Made by a program: the position numbers and the translations under genes
Assembly (NCBI RefSeq): GCF_001426375.1
Contig: NZ_LMEO01000045.1
Span: 805,173-869,172 of the forward strand
Direction: 5' to 3'
DNA: 64,000 nt
DNA from: Paenibacillus sp. Root444D2
GTDB lineage: Bacteria; Bacillota; Bacilli; Paenibacillales; NBRC-103111
Part shown: positions 16,431 to 24,917 of the stretch, piece after piece
How positions within the stretch are numbered: position 1 is the stretch's first letter
How the letters are laid out: every line of letters begins with the position of its first letter
The notes under the pieces: model-generated
Database searches by the model: none
What the model was told of the DNA's origin: nothing
What the model saw: only the letters and a program-made list of their open reading frames with translations

Positions 16431-16510
16431 ATTATATCAATGAGTTAAATCCATTTCAGAACTATGTTAATTCATAATTGGAAGTATCATACATAATCGG
16501 AAGTATCATA
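16431..16510 (-). promoter_or_regulatory. minus-strand promoter with tandem AraC-like sites, CHR/FGE operon
   Basis: A TATAAT -10 box is read on the minus strand at 16436-16431. Upstream of its expected -35 region lie two direct repeats with the same 18-bp pattern (ATAATYGGAAGTATCATA at 16474-16491 and 16493-16510) at a 19-bp period, plus a partial third copy (ataatcgg, 16508-16515). Tandem 17-20 bp direct repeats abutting -35 are the usual layout for AraC-family activators, and one is encoded at 18245. Confidence 0.55.
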
Positions 16511-16602
16511 ATCGGTCCAACTGGCTGTCCCCTGATATCGAAAAAAGAAAGAGCCGAGAGCAAATGCACCCAACCCTTTAAATGGGTAACTCTAATTGCC
16601 GG

Positions 16603-18114
16603 TTAAGCGTGCCAAATGCGTGGCATAGGCATCGATTCTTTTCCTAACTCCGCCCAAGCGTATTTCAAAAGCAATTCGGATTTAAGTGCTGCGTATTGCG
16701 GCTCATTCCAAAGGTTATTGAGCTCTCCGGGATCCTCTTGAAGGTCGAAGATTTCACCGTACGTTTGATTATAGTAAATGGTAATTTTGTACCGTTCATC
16801 GACATACGTCTTCTGATGAATGGTCGTTGGCTCGTGCCGGAACTCGCAAATGGCATGTTTTCTGGCTTCCGATTGTGTACCGAGCCAGACACCGCTTTGA
16901 TCCACCCCTGTCATTGCTGAAGGAATCGGAATACTGGAAAGCGACAGGAGTGTAGGTGCAAGATCGACAAGTGATTGAATCGCCGGTGAGATACGGCCTT
17001 CCGGGACATGGGCAGGATAACGGACAATAAAGGGCAGCTTGATCAAATCTTCATAGTGAAAGCCGCCTTTGTACTGCAGCCCATGCTGACCAAAGAAGTG
17101 CCCATGGTCGGTCGTAAACACGACAATCGTGTTGTCTGCAAGCCCGAGCTCATCCAGCTTATCGAGAATGTTGCCGATATATTTGTCCATACAGCTGATC
17201 ATTCCGTAATAAGTCGCAACTAGTTTTTTACGTTCGTCCGGGGATTGCATAGAATGAGATTGGTAGCCGTGAATCCCTTGACCGGTTTCGCGCCATGCGG
17301 AGAAATCAGGATTCTCCTCCTGTGTCATCCGGAAGTGCGGCGGATTCCGGTCATGCTCTCCTGGCGTGATCCCCGGTATCGTAAGCTGGTCCGGATCATA
17401 CATCGTGTCCCAAGGCTCAGGCACAAGATAATCTGGATGCGGATCGAAGAAGCTCGACCATAGGAAGAACGGTTCGTTATTCTCCTTGTACTGCTCGAGC
17501 AGAGCATTTGACCGTTCAGCAATCCAAGTATTGTAGTGAAACTCTTCCGGTATCGGCCATTTGTGTAAAATGCTATTATCCATCGTGCCAGTTGGAGGGA
17601 GAAAATAATCACGCCAATTCTTACAGCCCTTTTCTTCCATCCAAATGGCATAATGCTGGCCTACATGCGCTTCATTTGTATGATTTCGGGCCAACTCTAC
17701 ATGGTCAAAGCCGTAGAAAGGCCCATTAAACTTCCTCCATTTATCCAAATCCTGAAGCAACGGGTATGCTTCAAGCGAAGGATACTCTTCTGTAGAGCGC
17801 AAGGGTTGAAAGTGCGCCTTACCGATCAAAGCCGTTTGATAACCGTTCCTGTTGAAATCCTCACCAACGGTATGCCGGTCTTCCAGCAGCTTGGTGCCGA
17901 GTGTCCACGCCCCGTGTTGACTCGGATACATGCCGGTAATGATCGACGCCCGAGTCGGAGTACAAGTCGGATTCGGACAATACGCTCTCGTAAACGTAGT
18001 CCCTTCTCGAACCAATCGGTTTAGATTAGGGGTATGGATTTCCTCGTTAAACGCTCCAATTGTATTCCAATGCTGTTGGTCACTGGTAATAAGTAAAATG
18101 TTGGGTTTGTTCAC
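16603..18114 (-). CDS. Cys-type sulfatase, probably cytoplasmic
   Basis: This 503-aa protein has the type I sulfatase N-terminus 'NKPNILLITSDQQHWNTIGA' with metal-binding Asp11-Gln-type residues, and the active site 'PTCTPTRASIITG', where Cys51 becomes formylglycine (motif C-x-P-x-R). 'VVFTTDHGHFFGQHGL' supplies further metal ligands. It would hydrolyse sulfate esters. The start is GTG 18114, set by GAGGAGCTGAA; a longer open frame has no better start. No signal peptide precedes the first strand, so it probably acts inside the cell on imported sulfated oligosaccharides. It is divergent from an AraC regulator and requires the FGE encoded at 14144. Confidence 0.9.
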   Translation of the reverse strand: MNKPNILLITSDQQHWNTIGAFNEEIHTPNLNRLVREGTTFTRAYCPNPTCTPTRASIITGMYPSQHGAWTLGTKLLEDRHTVGEDFNRNGYQTALIGKAHFQPLRSTEEYPSLEAYPLLQDLDKWRKFNGPFYGFDHVELARNHTNEAHVGQHYAIWMEEKGCKNWRDYFLPPTGTMDNSILHKWPIPEEFHYNTWIAERSNALLEQYKENNEPFFLWSSFFDPHPDYLVPEPWDTMYDPDQLTIPGITPGEHDRNPPHFRMTQEENPDFSAWRETGQGIHGYQSHSMQSPDERKKLVATYYGMISCMDKYIGNILDKLDELGLADNTIVVFTTDHGHFFGQHGLQYKGGFHYEDLIKLPFIVRYPAHVPEGRISPAIQSLVDLAPTLLSLSSIPIPSAMTGVDQSGVWLGTQSEARKHAICEFRHEPTTIHQKTYVDERYKITIYYNQTYGEIFDLQEDPGELNNLWNEPQYAALKSELLLKYAWAELGKESMPMPRIWHA

Positions 18115-18244
18115 AAACTTCAGCTCCTCTAACAATTCATTATTTCCCTTGTAAATATGGTATACTAAACCTTGTCTATCTGAAAATAACAAGATGACTA
18201 GACTTGTCATTTTGTCTTGAAAAATTTCGAAAAAGGTGATGAGG

Positions 18245-19081
18245 ATGCAGGAGTACGCTCATGAATACGCCGATGTTTGGTATGCCCTTCCTACCCCGCT
18301 GCAAACTTCAGGCGGGTGCTGGATCGTACGGGCAGGCCGAAACAAGGCTAAGCCTCATTATGAAGTAGGACCGAAAATCATTCGTCAATTCGGTATTCAT
18401 TTTGTGTTGAATGGTGTTGTCAAAGTGTCGGATGACGGGGTGGAGAGCGTTCTGGAAAAAGGGGACTTATTCTGTCTCTTTCCAGGCCGTTCTTACACGT
18501 ACTGGTCTATATCCGGGGACAAGCCGCCACTTCAGATGGCTTGGCTGGCAGTAGATGGCCCCCAGGCTCCATTATTGCTTGCTGAAGCAGGGCTTTCTCC
18601 GGAATCGTTTTTTGGCAGACAAATGATGGACCATCGAGTGTGGGGGACTCTTCGCCTTATTTTTCGGGGATATGAAACGGAGAATGTGGACCCTCTGAAG
18701 GAACAAAGCTTGTTAATGGAACTTTTTTGGAGATTGAAGAAGCTGACGCAGTCAGAAAAGCAAAATCCGAAACCCCATTGGTTGGCAAGAGTAAAAGACT
18801 ACTTGGAACTCCATTGTACCGAGGAAATCACAATCGAAATGGCTTCTAGTTACGCCGGAGTTCATCGTTCGCATCTGTATGCTTCCTTCAAGGAAGCATA
18901 CGGCTGTTCCCCAATGCAATACCTGCAGCAGCTTCGAATGGAACAAGGTGCCCAGCTGCTCAAGCAAAGCAGTCTTTCGGTGACCGAAATCGCACTTTCC
19001 CTCGGTTATCCCGATTTATATTCGTTTAGCCGGGCATTTACGAAATTTTACGGGTTATCCCCAAAAACATTCCGTGGTTAG
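18245..19081 (+). CDS. AraC family transcriptional regulator
   Basis: This 278-aa regulator has an N-terminal cupin-like sensing domain ('GIHFVLNGVVKVSDDG', 'LEKGDLFCLFPGRSYTYW') and a C-terminal double HTH: 'EITIEMASSYAGVHRSHLYA' then 'TEIALSLGYPDLYSFSRAFTKFYG'. It has no receiver, so it binds its inducer directly. ATG 18245 gives the best spacing to AAGGTG. It is divergent from the sulfatase and probably controls it and the CHR/FGE unit through the repeats at 16474-16510. The inducer may be a sulfated sugar; that is inference. Confidence 0.92.
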   Translation: MQEYAHEYADVWYALPTPLQTSGGCWIVRAGRNKAKPHYEVGPKIIRQFGIHFVLNGVVKVSDDGVESVLEKGDLFCLFPGRSYTYWSISGDKPPLQMAWLAVDGPQAPLLLAEAGLSPESFFGRQMMDHRVWGTLRLIFRGYETENVDPLKEQSLLMELFWRLKKLTQSEKQNPKPHWLARVKDYLELHCTEEITIEMASSYAGVHRSHLYASFKEAYGCSPMQYLQQLRMEQGAQLLKQSSLSVTEIALSLGYPDLYSFSRAFTKFYGLSPKTFRG

Positions 19082-19088
19082 GAGTGCG

Positions 19089-19146
19089 CCAAGCTAAAAA
19101 ATGACATTCAAACCATTGTTAGTTTGAATGTCATTTTTTAGCTTGG
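19089..19146. terminator. bidirectional terminator between convergent regulator genes
   Basis: A perfect 25-bp inverted repeat (19089-19113 with 19122-19146) and an 8-nt loop lie between the ends of two convergent genes. A/T runs in each arm give a T tract on either strand. Confidence 0.85.
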
Positions 19147-19150
19147 AATT

Positions 19151-21466
19151 TTATGGGACTCTCTTTTTCCGGTATTCCCCCGGAGTAATCCCCTCTATCT
19201 TTTTGAAAAAACGGATATAGCTGTTTACATTGTTGTAGCCAACCGCCATGGAGATATCATTCAAGTTCATATTTGTATCCATTAACAGATTTTTACTTTC
19301 TTCCATTCTTTTCAGTGTTAAATATTCAAGGATAGTTTGACTCTTATGCTGCTTGAATATACGGCTCAAATAAGAAGAGTTTAAGCCTACACCTATGGCA
19401 ATCATTTCGATAGACAAGTCTGTTTGATAGTGTGTATGAATGTAAGCAACGACTTTTTCTACGGTTTTATTGTTTTTATTGTCCTGTTCTTGAATATATG
19501 TTGTGATTTGCGCAACAATACCCGAGATCCACTGGTGAATATGATCAATAGTCTCCCGTTTGGCTAGCTCCCGGTAAAGTATGATATCTGGACCGAATAA
19601 TTGACGCGGGTGGCCATTATGCTCAAGTAAAGCTTCAATACTAGCTTCAAGTACACGATTATAAGCCATATAAACCGATTCTGACTGAAGCTGCTTTTGT
19701 GTAATTTCCGTTTTCAGCTTTTCCAGAATTGACAATACCTCTTTCGTGTTTCCTGCCTTTAGGTTATTAGTGATCTGCTTTTCAGTCTGCAACAATGGAT
19801 AATAGATTCCATCCTTCTCTTTATTCTGTATTTCGTACAGAAGTACAGATTTAGCACCATGGAGAAGCTTGCTTTTAAGTACCTGGAGTGCCTCTTGATA
19901 AGATTTATGCGATTGAGTGATGTCCAGATAGACACTGCCTATGCCGATCGAAACCGATAATTTTAATAGTTCACCTATGACAGACTGCATATGCCCAGCG
20001 AGCTCCCGAAGCTCTTCCGCCTCCATCATATCGAACACATTAATAATAACGGCCTGCTGGTACTCCGATACATCCGTGATGATAAATCGATAATGTGTTT
20101 GGATCTGAATCAACTCTGAAATGATATTTGCGATCGCAAATCGGTACAAATTCAGATCTTTGCTTGAAAAACGCTGTGCTAATTCGGCAGCATAGTCCAT
20201 TTCGACGACGATGACAACATACCCTCGAAGAGACAACCCCAATCGATAAAGTTCGATCTGCTCCTTAATGTCCCTTGAATCGGTTAACCGATCATGCAGC
20301 AGCGCCATTGCGAAGCGATCGAGCATAGCCGGGGTCTGTTTGCGAAAATGCTGATCCAACAGCTTTTTTTCCCCTACGGCCGTCTTCAGTACATCGGATA
20401 CTAAACTCAGTTCATTTGTATGATGTAACGGATTTTCTAAAGAGAGCTCGTCCATGTATGTTCTCGCTCGCTCCATCAATTGTTTGATCGGATCGTACAT
20501 TTTACGTGAAAGCCAATATGAAATCGCAATACCAATTATGCTTAACAACACGCAGAATCCTAATGTGAGCCACCCAATATAGGATAGTCTTTCGTAAATA
20601 TTGGTTAGGGGCGTTTGGGACACAAGCCTCCATCCATTCCATATTGGCGTCGAATAAGCGACCAGCAAATGCGGATGATGCGCTTTGTCTGTAAAAAAGC
20701 CCTCACCTATAGTTGAAGCAACTTGCTTCATATTTGCTTGAGTCACGTCATTGCCAACATTCACCTGCTTGTATGACGTAATAAATTGACCGTCCGAAGC
20801 GACGATATACGTGTTCATGTGCGCAATATTTTGCATTTGCGTAAGCAGTTCCTGCAGTTGATCCTCATAAAGATGTATCGCCAGATATCCGATTTTGTTA
20901 TGGTAGCTGATAGGTACCTTGCTAATATATGTGATAATACTTTTTTCCTGTTCGTCATTATTGCTCATGAGCCTGGGGGGAAGCCAAAGATGGTCTTGAT
21001 CCGTTCTGCGAATCGCCTCCACCCATCGGTCAGCCATGTTGCCTTGGTAAGGATGAATGAGCCTATCTGAAGAAATCATAACCTGGCCGGATTCGAAAAA
21101 GAGCTGGATGGATTGAATCTTCTGATCCTGCGCGACGGCTTGCTTGAGCATATCTTGAAACTCATTAAGCAAGTAACGATTGTCATTATCGGCGGAATAA
21201 CTGTTTAATCTCCCATCCATGCCAATACCCACGGTCAGCGAATTGATTCTTCTTAATGTATCGTCAAAGGTTGCCACCGTGTGCCGCAATGAATTGATAT
21301 GAGAATGGCTGATTTCATCTACAGCCGTGTAGAAAGCAAGACGATATGAAAAGAAACCGATTCCAATAACAGGCATGAGAATAACAATTATATAGGAGAT
21401 GAAATATAACAACAGCAACCGATTCGTTTTTTTCCATTGTATCCATTGCCGAGTAAATGTTCTCAT
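19151..21466 (-). CDS. membrane-anchored AraC family regulator (one-component sensor)
   Basis: This 771-aa protein has two membrane helices ('LLLLYFISYIIVILMPVIGI' near residues 18-37 and 'LTLGFCVLLSIIGIAISYWL' near 305-325) flanking an extracellular sensor domain of about 260 residues, as in Paenibacillus AraC sensors with a Cache-like domain. A long cytoplasmic linker follows, then the C-terminal HTH: 'DLSIEMIAIGVGLNSSYLSR', 'LNDISMAVGYNNVNSYIRFF'. No kinase or receiver is seen, so signal passes directly from outside to DNA. ATG 21466 has AGAAAGGTAAC upstream. It is divergent from, and presumably activates, the ABC importer at 21683. Confidence 0.92.
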   Translation of the reverse strand: MRTFTRQWIQWKKTNRLLLLYFISYIIVILMPVIGIGFFSYRLAFYTAVDEISHSHINSLRHTVATFDDTLRRINSLTVGIGMDGRLNSYSADNDNRYLLNEFQDMLKQAVAQDQKIQSIQLFFESGQVMISSDRLIHPYQGNMADRWVEAIRRTDQDHLWLPPRLMSNNDEQEKSIITYISKVPISYHNKIGYLAIHLYEDQLQELLTQMQNIAHMNTYIVASDGQFITSYKQVNVGNDVTQANMKQVASTIGEGFFTDKAHHPHLLVAYSTPIWNGWRLVSQTPLTNIYERLSYIGWLTLGFCVLLSIIGIAISYWLSRKMYDPIKQLMERARTYMDELSLENPLHHTNELSLVSDVLKTAVGEKKLLDQHFRKQTPAMLDRFAMALLHDRLTDSRDIKEQIELYRLGLSLRGYVVIVVEMDYAAELAQRFSSKDLNLYRFAIANIISELIQIQTHYRFIITDVSEYQQAVIINVFDMMEAEELRELAGHMQSVIGELLKLSVSIGIGSVYLDITQSHKSYQEALQVLKSKLLHGAKSVLLYEIQNKEKDGIYYPLLQTEKQITNNLKAGNTKEVLSILEKLKTEITQKQLQSESVYMAYNRVLEASIEALLEHNGHPRQLFGPDIILYRELAKRETIDHIHQWISGIVAQITTYIQEQDNKNNKTVEKVVAYIHTHYQTDLSIEMIAIGVGLNSSYLSRIFKQHKSQTILEYLTLKRMEESKNLLMDTNMNLNDISMAVGYNNVNSYIRFFKKIEGITPGEYRKKRVP

Positions 21467-21682
21467 GATAGTTACCTTTCTTTCTATGCAATATGCGTTA
21501 ATTATGCCATACCTTATCCCGTTTATGATATAAAGAGTCAGAAAATCATGACGCACGTCAGTAATGTATGATGCCGAGATATGACTTTTCGAGATGAACA
21601 TACGAATACTTCCCATATACAGCTAAGAATCCAGAACGATATGATTAATGTGCAAGTCAACTACATGTCAGGGGGATTAAAA

Positions 21683-23011
21683 ATGAAAAAATATTTAGGC
21701 ATTGTATTAACGAGCTGCTTAACTGTTTCATTATTAGCTGCTTGCTCGTCACAGGGAAATACACCGAGTGAATCACCAAAAGGGAATGATCAAGCATCTG
21801 CACCAAGCACTTCCAGTTCACCCGTTACGTTAAAGTTCGCAAGCTGGAGCATTAATGAAGCAGCAACCAAAGATGCACTGCAGCAAATGGCTGACACCTA
21901 TATGAGTCTGCATAAGAATGTCAAAATTGAATTTATAGGTATTCCGTTCGGAAACATTAAAGATCAAACCTTTGTGATGGCATCAAGCGGCGATGCGCCA
22001 GATATCATCCAAACATTCACCGCTTCATTCCCTACCTATGCCGCCTCCGACATCGTGGAACCGCTTGACGACTTGTTAGGCAAAGATTACGTAAACGATC
22101 TACTTCCTTCCTATAAGGATGATTACACTTATAATGGCAAGCTGATGGGTATTCCGTGGGCAGCTTCGCCTTACGTACTGTATTGGAATAAGGATCTGTT
22201 TAAAAAAGCGGGACTGGAGCAAAAACCGCCGAAAACCATTGATGAAATGCTGGATATCGCACGAAAAATTTCCAAGTTAAAAACCGACAGCGGAGAAAGT
22301 ATATATGGGCTGGGCGAACCGACGGATAAACTGCCTATCAACGGGATGATCTTCTTGAAGACGCTTTACAGCTTTGGCGGCTCCATCTTAGATACGAACG
22401 GTAAGGTAAACGTAAATACACCGGAAACCATCTCTGCCTTCAAGTATTATCAGACATTGATAAGCGAGAACTTGTCGCCACAGGCGGCGAAACTGAAAGA
22501 CCTGCGCAATCTGTTCGCAATCGGTCGTCTCGGCATGTATGCGGACGGATATTATGGTAAAGCCGTATTCCGTTCATTAAGCGGCAAAGGCGAAGCGTTC
22601 GACAGCACTTGGGAAGCAGCTCTGATGCCTGCTGGCAAATCAGGCAAAAGCGTTTCCATAGGCGAAGCCCATGGACTCGTCATCACGAAAGATTCCAAAA
22701 ATAAGCAAGAAGCAGTCAATTTCATCAAGTTCTTAACCGACAAAGACATGATGCTGCTCTATCATCAAAAGAGTGATGTCGTTTCCGCCAGAAAATCGGT
22801 CAGCACACTGCCTGAATTCAACAATACTCCTTTCGATAAAGCGTTAAACCAACAAATGAATGCTATTAACGCATTACCGAAAAATAATCAAGGCCTAGAG
22901 CAATCATATCTGGATATGGCGGATTCCATTCTAAAAGTTACTATTGCTAAAGAAACGCCGGAAAAAATAGCGGCTGATTTGGATGCTAAGCTTAAACAAA
23001 CGCTGAAATGA
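21683..23011 (+). CDS. sugar ABC transporter substrate-binding lipoprotein
   Basis: This 442-aa family 1 extracellular solute-binding lipoprotein has a signal peptide ending in lipobox LAAC (Cys21), then a Ser/Thr-rich linker, 'LKFASWSINEA', 'GDAPDIIQTFTASFPTY' and 'YVLYWNKDLFKKAGL', typical of oligosaccharide-binding proteins. It captures a sugar outside the membrane for the two permeases immediately downstream. ATG 21683 follows AGGGGGAT. The longer open frame has no ribosome site, and its first residues would destroy the signal. Confidence 0.94.
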   Translation: MKKYLGIVLTSCLTVSLLAACSSQGNTPSESPKGNDQASAPSTSSSPVTLKFASWSINEAATKDALQQMADTYMSLHKNVKIEFIGIPFGNIKDQTFVMASSGDAPDIIQTFTASFPTYAASDIVEPLDDLLGKDYVNDLLPSYKDDYTYNGKLMGIPWAASPYVLYWNKDLFKKAGLEQKPPKTIDEMLDIARKISKLKTDSGESIYGLGEPTDKLPINGMIFLKTLYSFGGSILDTNGKVNVNTPETISAFKYYQTLISENLSPQAAKLKDLRNLFAIGRLGMYADGYYGKAVFRSLSGKGEAFDSTWEAALMPAGKSGKSVSIGEAHGLVITKDSKNKQEAVNFIKFLTDKDMMLLYHQKSDVVSARKSVSTLPEFNNTPFDKALNQQMNAINALPKNNQGLEQSYLDMADSILKVTIAKETPEKIAADLDAKLKQTLK

Positions 23012-23027
23012 ACCCTTATAGAAAGAA

Positions 23028-23993
23028 GTGAACAACTTAGCCATGCTATTCAAAGTGAGTATGAAACTCGAGAAACCTTTCAGAAATGCATGGTTATCGA
23101 GTCGTGCCAAAGACAGATGGTTTCTTTTCTTTTTGTTAGCGCCACCTATGGTGCTGCTGCTGCTGACCCTCGGCATTCCCATCGTCAACTCGATTTATAT
23201 GAGTTTCTTTGATGTCACACTGGTGCGAATGAATGACTACAGGTGGAATAACTTCGCCAACTACTTACATTTGTGGACCGAAAATGACTTTATTCAAGCC
23301 CTGCGAACAACTTTGTTATATGTCGTAGGCGTCGTGATTCTTCAATTTGTACTAGGTATCCTCCTAGCATTGATGCTCAATCAAGTGGTTCGAATGCGTA
23401 AATTGCTGCGTACTGCCATCCTGATTCCATGGACGATTCCAACAATTGTAGTAGCATTATTATGGATGTGGCTGTTTCAGCCTCAATACGGTGTTTTGAA
23501 CTATATCCTTGTAAGTTGGGGGATTATCGATAAACCTTACGAATGGCTGAGCAGTCTCCATCTTGCATTGCCGGCTGTTATGGTGGCTGCCCTTTGGCGC
23601 CAGCTGCCATTCATGAGTACCATGCTGCTTGCCGGTATGCAAGGAATCTCCGCGGATATTTATGAAGCATCCAAAATTGACGGAGCCAACCGACAGCAAA
23701 CGTTCTGGTACATTACGCTGCCGCAGTTGAAGAATACGATCAAAACGGTCACCTTGATCGCCATGATCGAGAATTTCAAAATGTTTCCGTTATTCTGGAT
23801 TATGACCGGCGGAGGACCGCTGAACGCAACCACGACCTTAGCGATTCTAAGCTATAAGACTGCGTTTATTAAATTAAATCTAGGCGAAGGCGCAGCAATT
23901 GGAGTCTTATGGCTTATATTACTACTCTTCGTATCTTGGGGATATAATAAGCTATTTTCAATTGGTGAAGACAACCAGGCAAGGGGGCACTAA
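23028..23993 (+). CDS. sugar ABC transporter permease (MalF/UgpA type)
   Basis: This 321-aa protein has six membrane helices and the EAA loop 'EASKIDGANRQQTFWYITLP', where the shared ATPase docks. 'ILIPWTIPTIVVALLWMWLF' is typical of MalF-type subunits. It lies 16 bp after the binding-protein gene and ends 1 bp before the partner permease. The start is uncertain: GTG 23028 has a short-spaced AGAAAGAA, and ATG 23043 is an alternative. No ATPase is encoded in the unit. Confidence 0.93.
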   Translation: MNNLAMLFKVSMKLEKPFRNAWLSSRAKDRWFLFFLLAPPMVLLLLTLGIPIVNSIYMSFFDVTLVRMNDYRWNNFANYLHLWTENDFIQALRTTLLYVVGVVILQFVLGILLALMLNQVVRMRKLLRTAILIPWTIPTIVVALLWMWLFQPQYGVLNYILVSWGIIDKPYEWLSSLHLALPAVMVAALWRQLPFMSTMLLAGMQGISADIYEASKIDGANRQQTFWYITLPQLKNTIKTVTLIAMIENFKMFPLFWIMTGGGPLNATTTLAILSYKTAFIKLNLGEGAAIGVLWLILLLFVSWGYNKLFSIGEDNQARGH

Positions 23994-23994
23994 C

Positions 23995-24840
23995 ATGAAT
24001 AACACCTGGAAAGAACGATTGCTACGCTTGGTCGCTACCCCTGCTCTGCTGGCCGTTTATCTCGCATTTTTTCTATTTCCCCTCTATTGGATGGCAATCA
24101 CGTCATTAAAACGCAATTCAGAGCTTTTCGCGCTGCCGCCTAAATGGATCTTCATTCAACCTGTCTTTGAACATTACGTCAAACTGTTAAGTGAATCGGC
24201 ATTCATCATCTATTACAAAAATAGCCTGATCGTCAGCCTGTCGACAACGTTATTAACGCTGCTGCTTGCCATCATGGCAGGGTATGCCTTCTCTCGGTTC
24301 CGTTTTCCTTTCAAAGGCTTCGCCATGCTAACGATTATGTCGACGCAAATGCTGCCCGTCGTTTCCTTGCTCATCGCGCTGTATGCGATGTATAAATCAT
24401 ATGGGCTCCTTAACACCCATTTAGGGCTCGTTATTGCACTCACGACATCTGCGCTGCCATTCTCCATCATGATGTTGAAAGTATTTTTCGATAATATTCC
24501 CATCTCTTTGGAGGAAGCTGCTAAAATGGACGGCGTAAGCCGCACGGGGATCTTATTTCGTATCGTGATGCCTTTATCCAAGCCCGGTATCTTTGCAGTG
24601 GGCATCTATTCGTTCATCATGTCTTGGGACGACTTGCTGTATTCACTCACACTCATTACCAAGGATGCTATGCGGACACTAAATCCTGGTATTTCCATTC
24701 GTTATATGGGCGAAGTCGCCTACGATTGGGCAAACATTATGACGGTTTGCGTCGCTTCCACCATTCCCATCATGCTGCTATTCTTATTTTTTCAAAAATA
24801 TATGGTCTCCGGCATGACCGCAGGTGCGGTTAAGGAATAA
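23995..24840 (+). CDS. carbohydrate ABC transporter permease (MalG/UgpE type)
   Basis: This 281-aa second permease of the importer has six helices, the EAA loop 'LEEAAKMDGVSRTGILFRIV', and the family ending 'KYMVSGMTAGAVKE'. ATG 23995 follows AAGGGGGC placed at the end of the first permease gene. It is the last gene of the unit and is followed by a terminator at 24852. Power probably comes from an MsmX-like ATPase elsewhere on the chromosome. Confidence 0.94.
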   Translation: MNNTWKERLLRLVATPALLAVYLAFFLFPLYWMAITSLKRNSELFALPPKWIFIQPVFEHYVKLLSESAFIIYYKNSLIVSLSTTLLTLLLAIMAGYAFSRFRFPFKGFAMLTIMSTQMLPVVSLLIALYAMYKSYGLLNTHLGLVIALTTSALPFSIMMLKVFFDNIPISLEEAAKMDGVSRTGILFRIVMPLSKPGIFAVGIYSFIMSWDDLLYSLTLITKDAMRTLNPGISIRYMGEVAYDWANIMTVCVASTIPIMLLFLFFQKYMVSGMTAGAVKE

Positions 24841-24851
24841 AAAAATAAAGA

Positions 24852-24899
24852 AAAGCGCCATATCGACCCAAACAATCGATACGGCGCTTTAAATTTTTA
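24852..24899. terminator. terminator after the importer, probably bidirectional
   Basis: AAAGCGCC and TATCGA pair with TCGATA and GGCGCTTT (one central mismatch) at 24852-24890, followed by AAATTTTT. It also lies at the end of the convergent minus-strand gene. Confidence 0.75.
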
Positions 24900-24917
24900 T
24901 GCGGTAACAACTATAGT

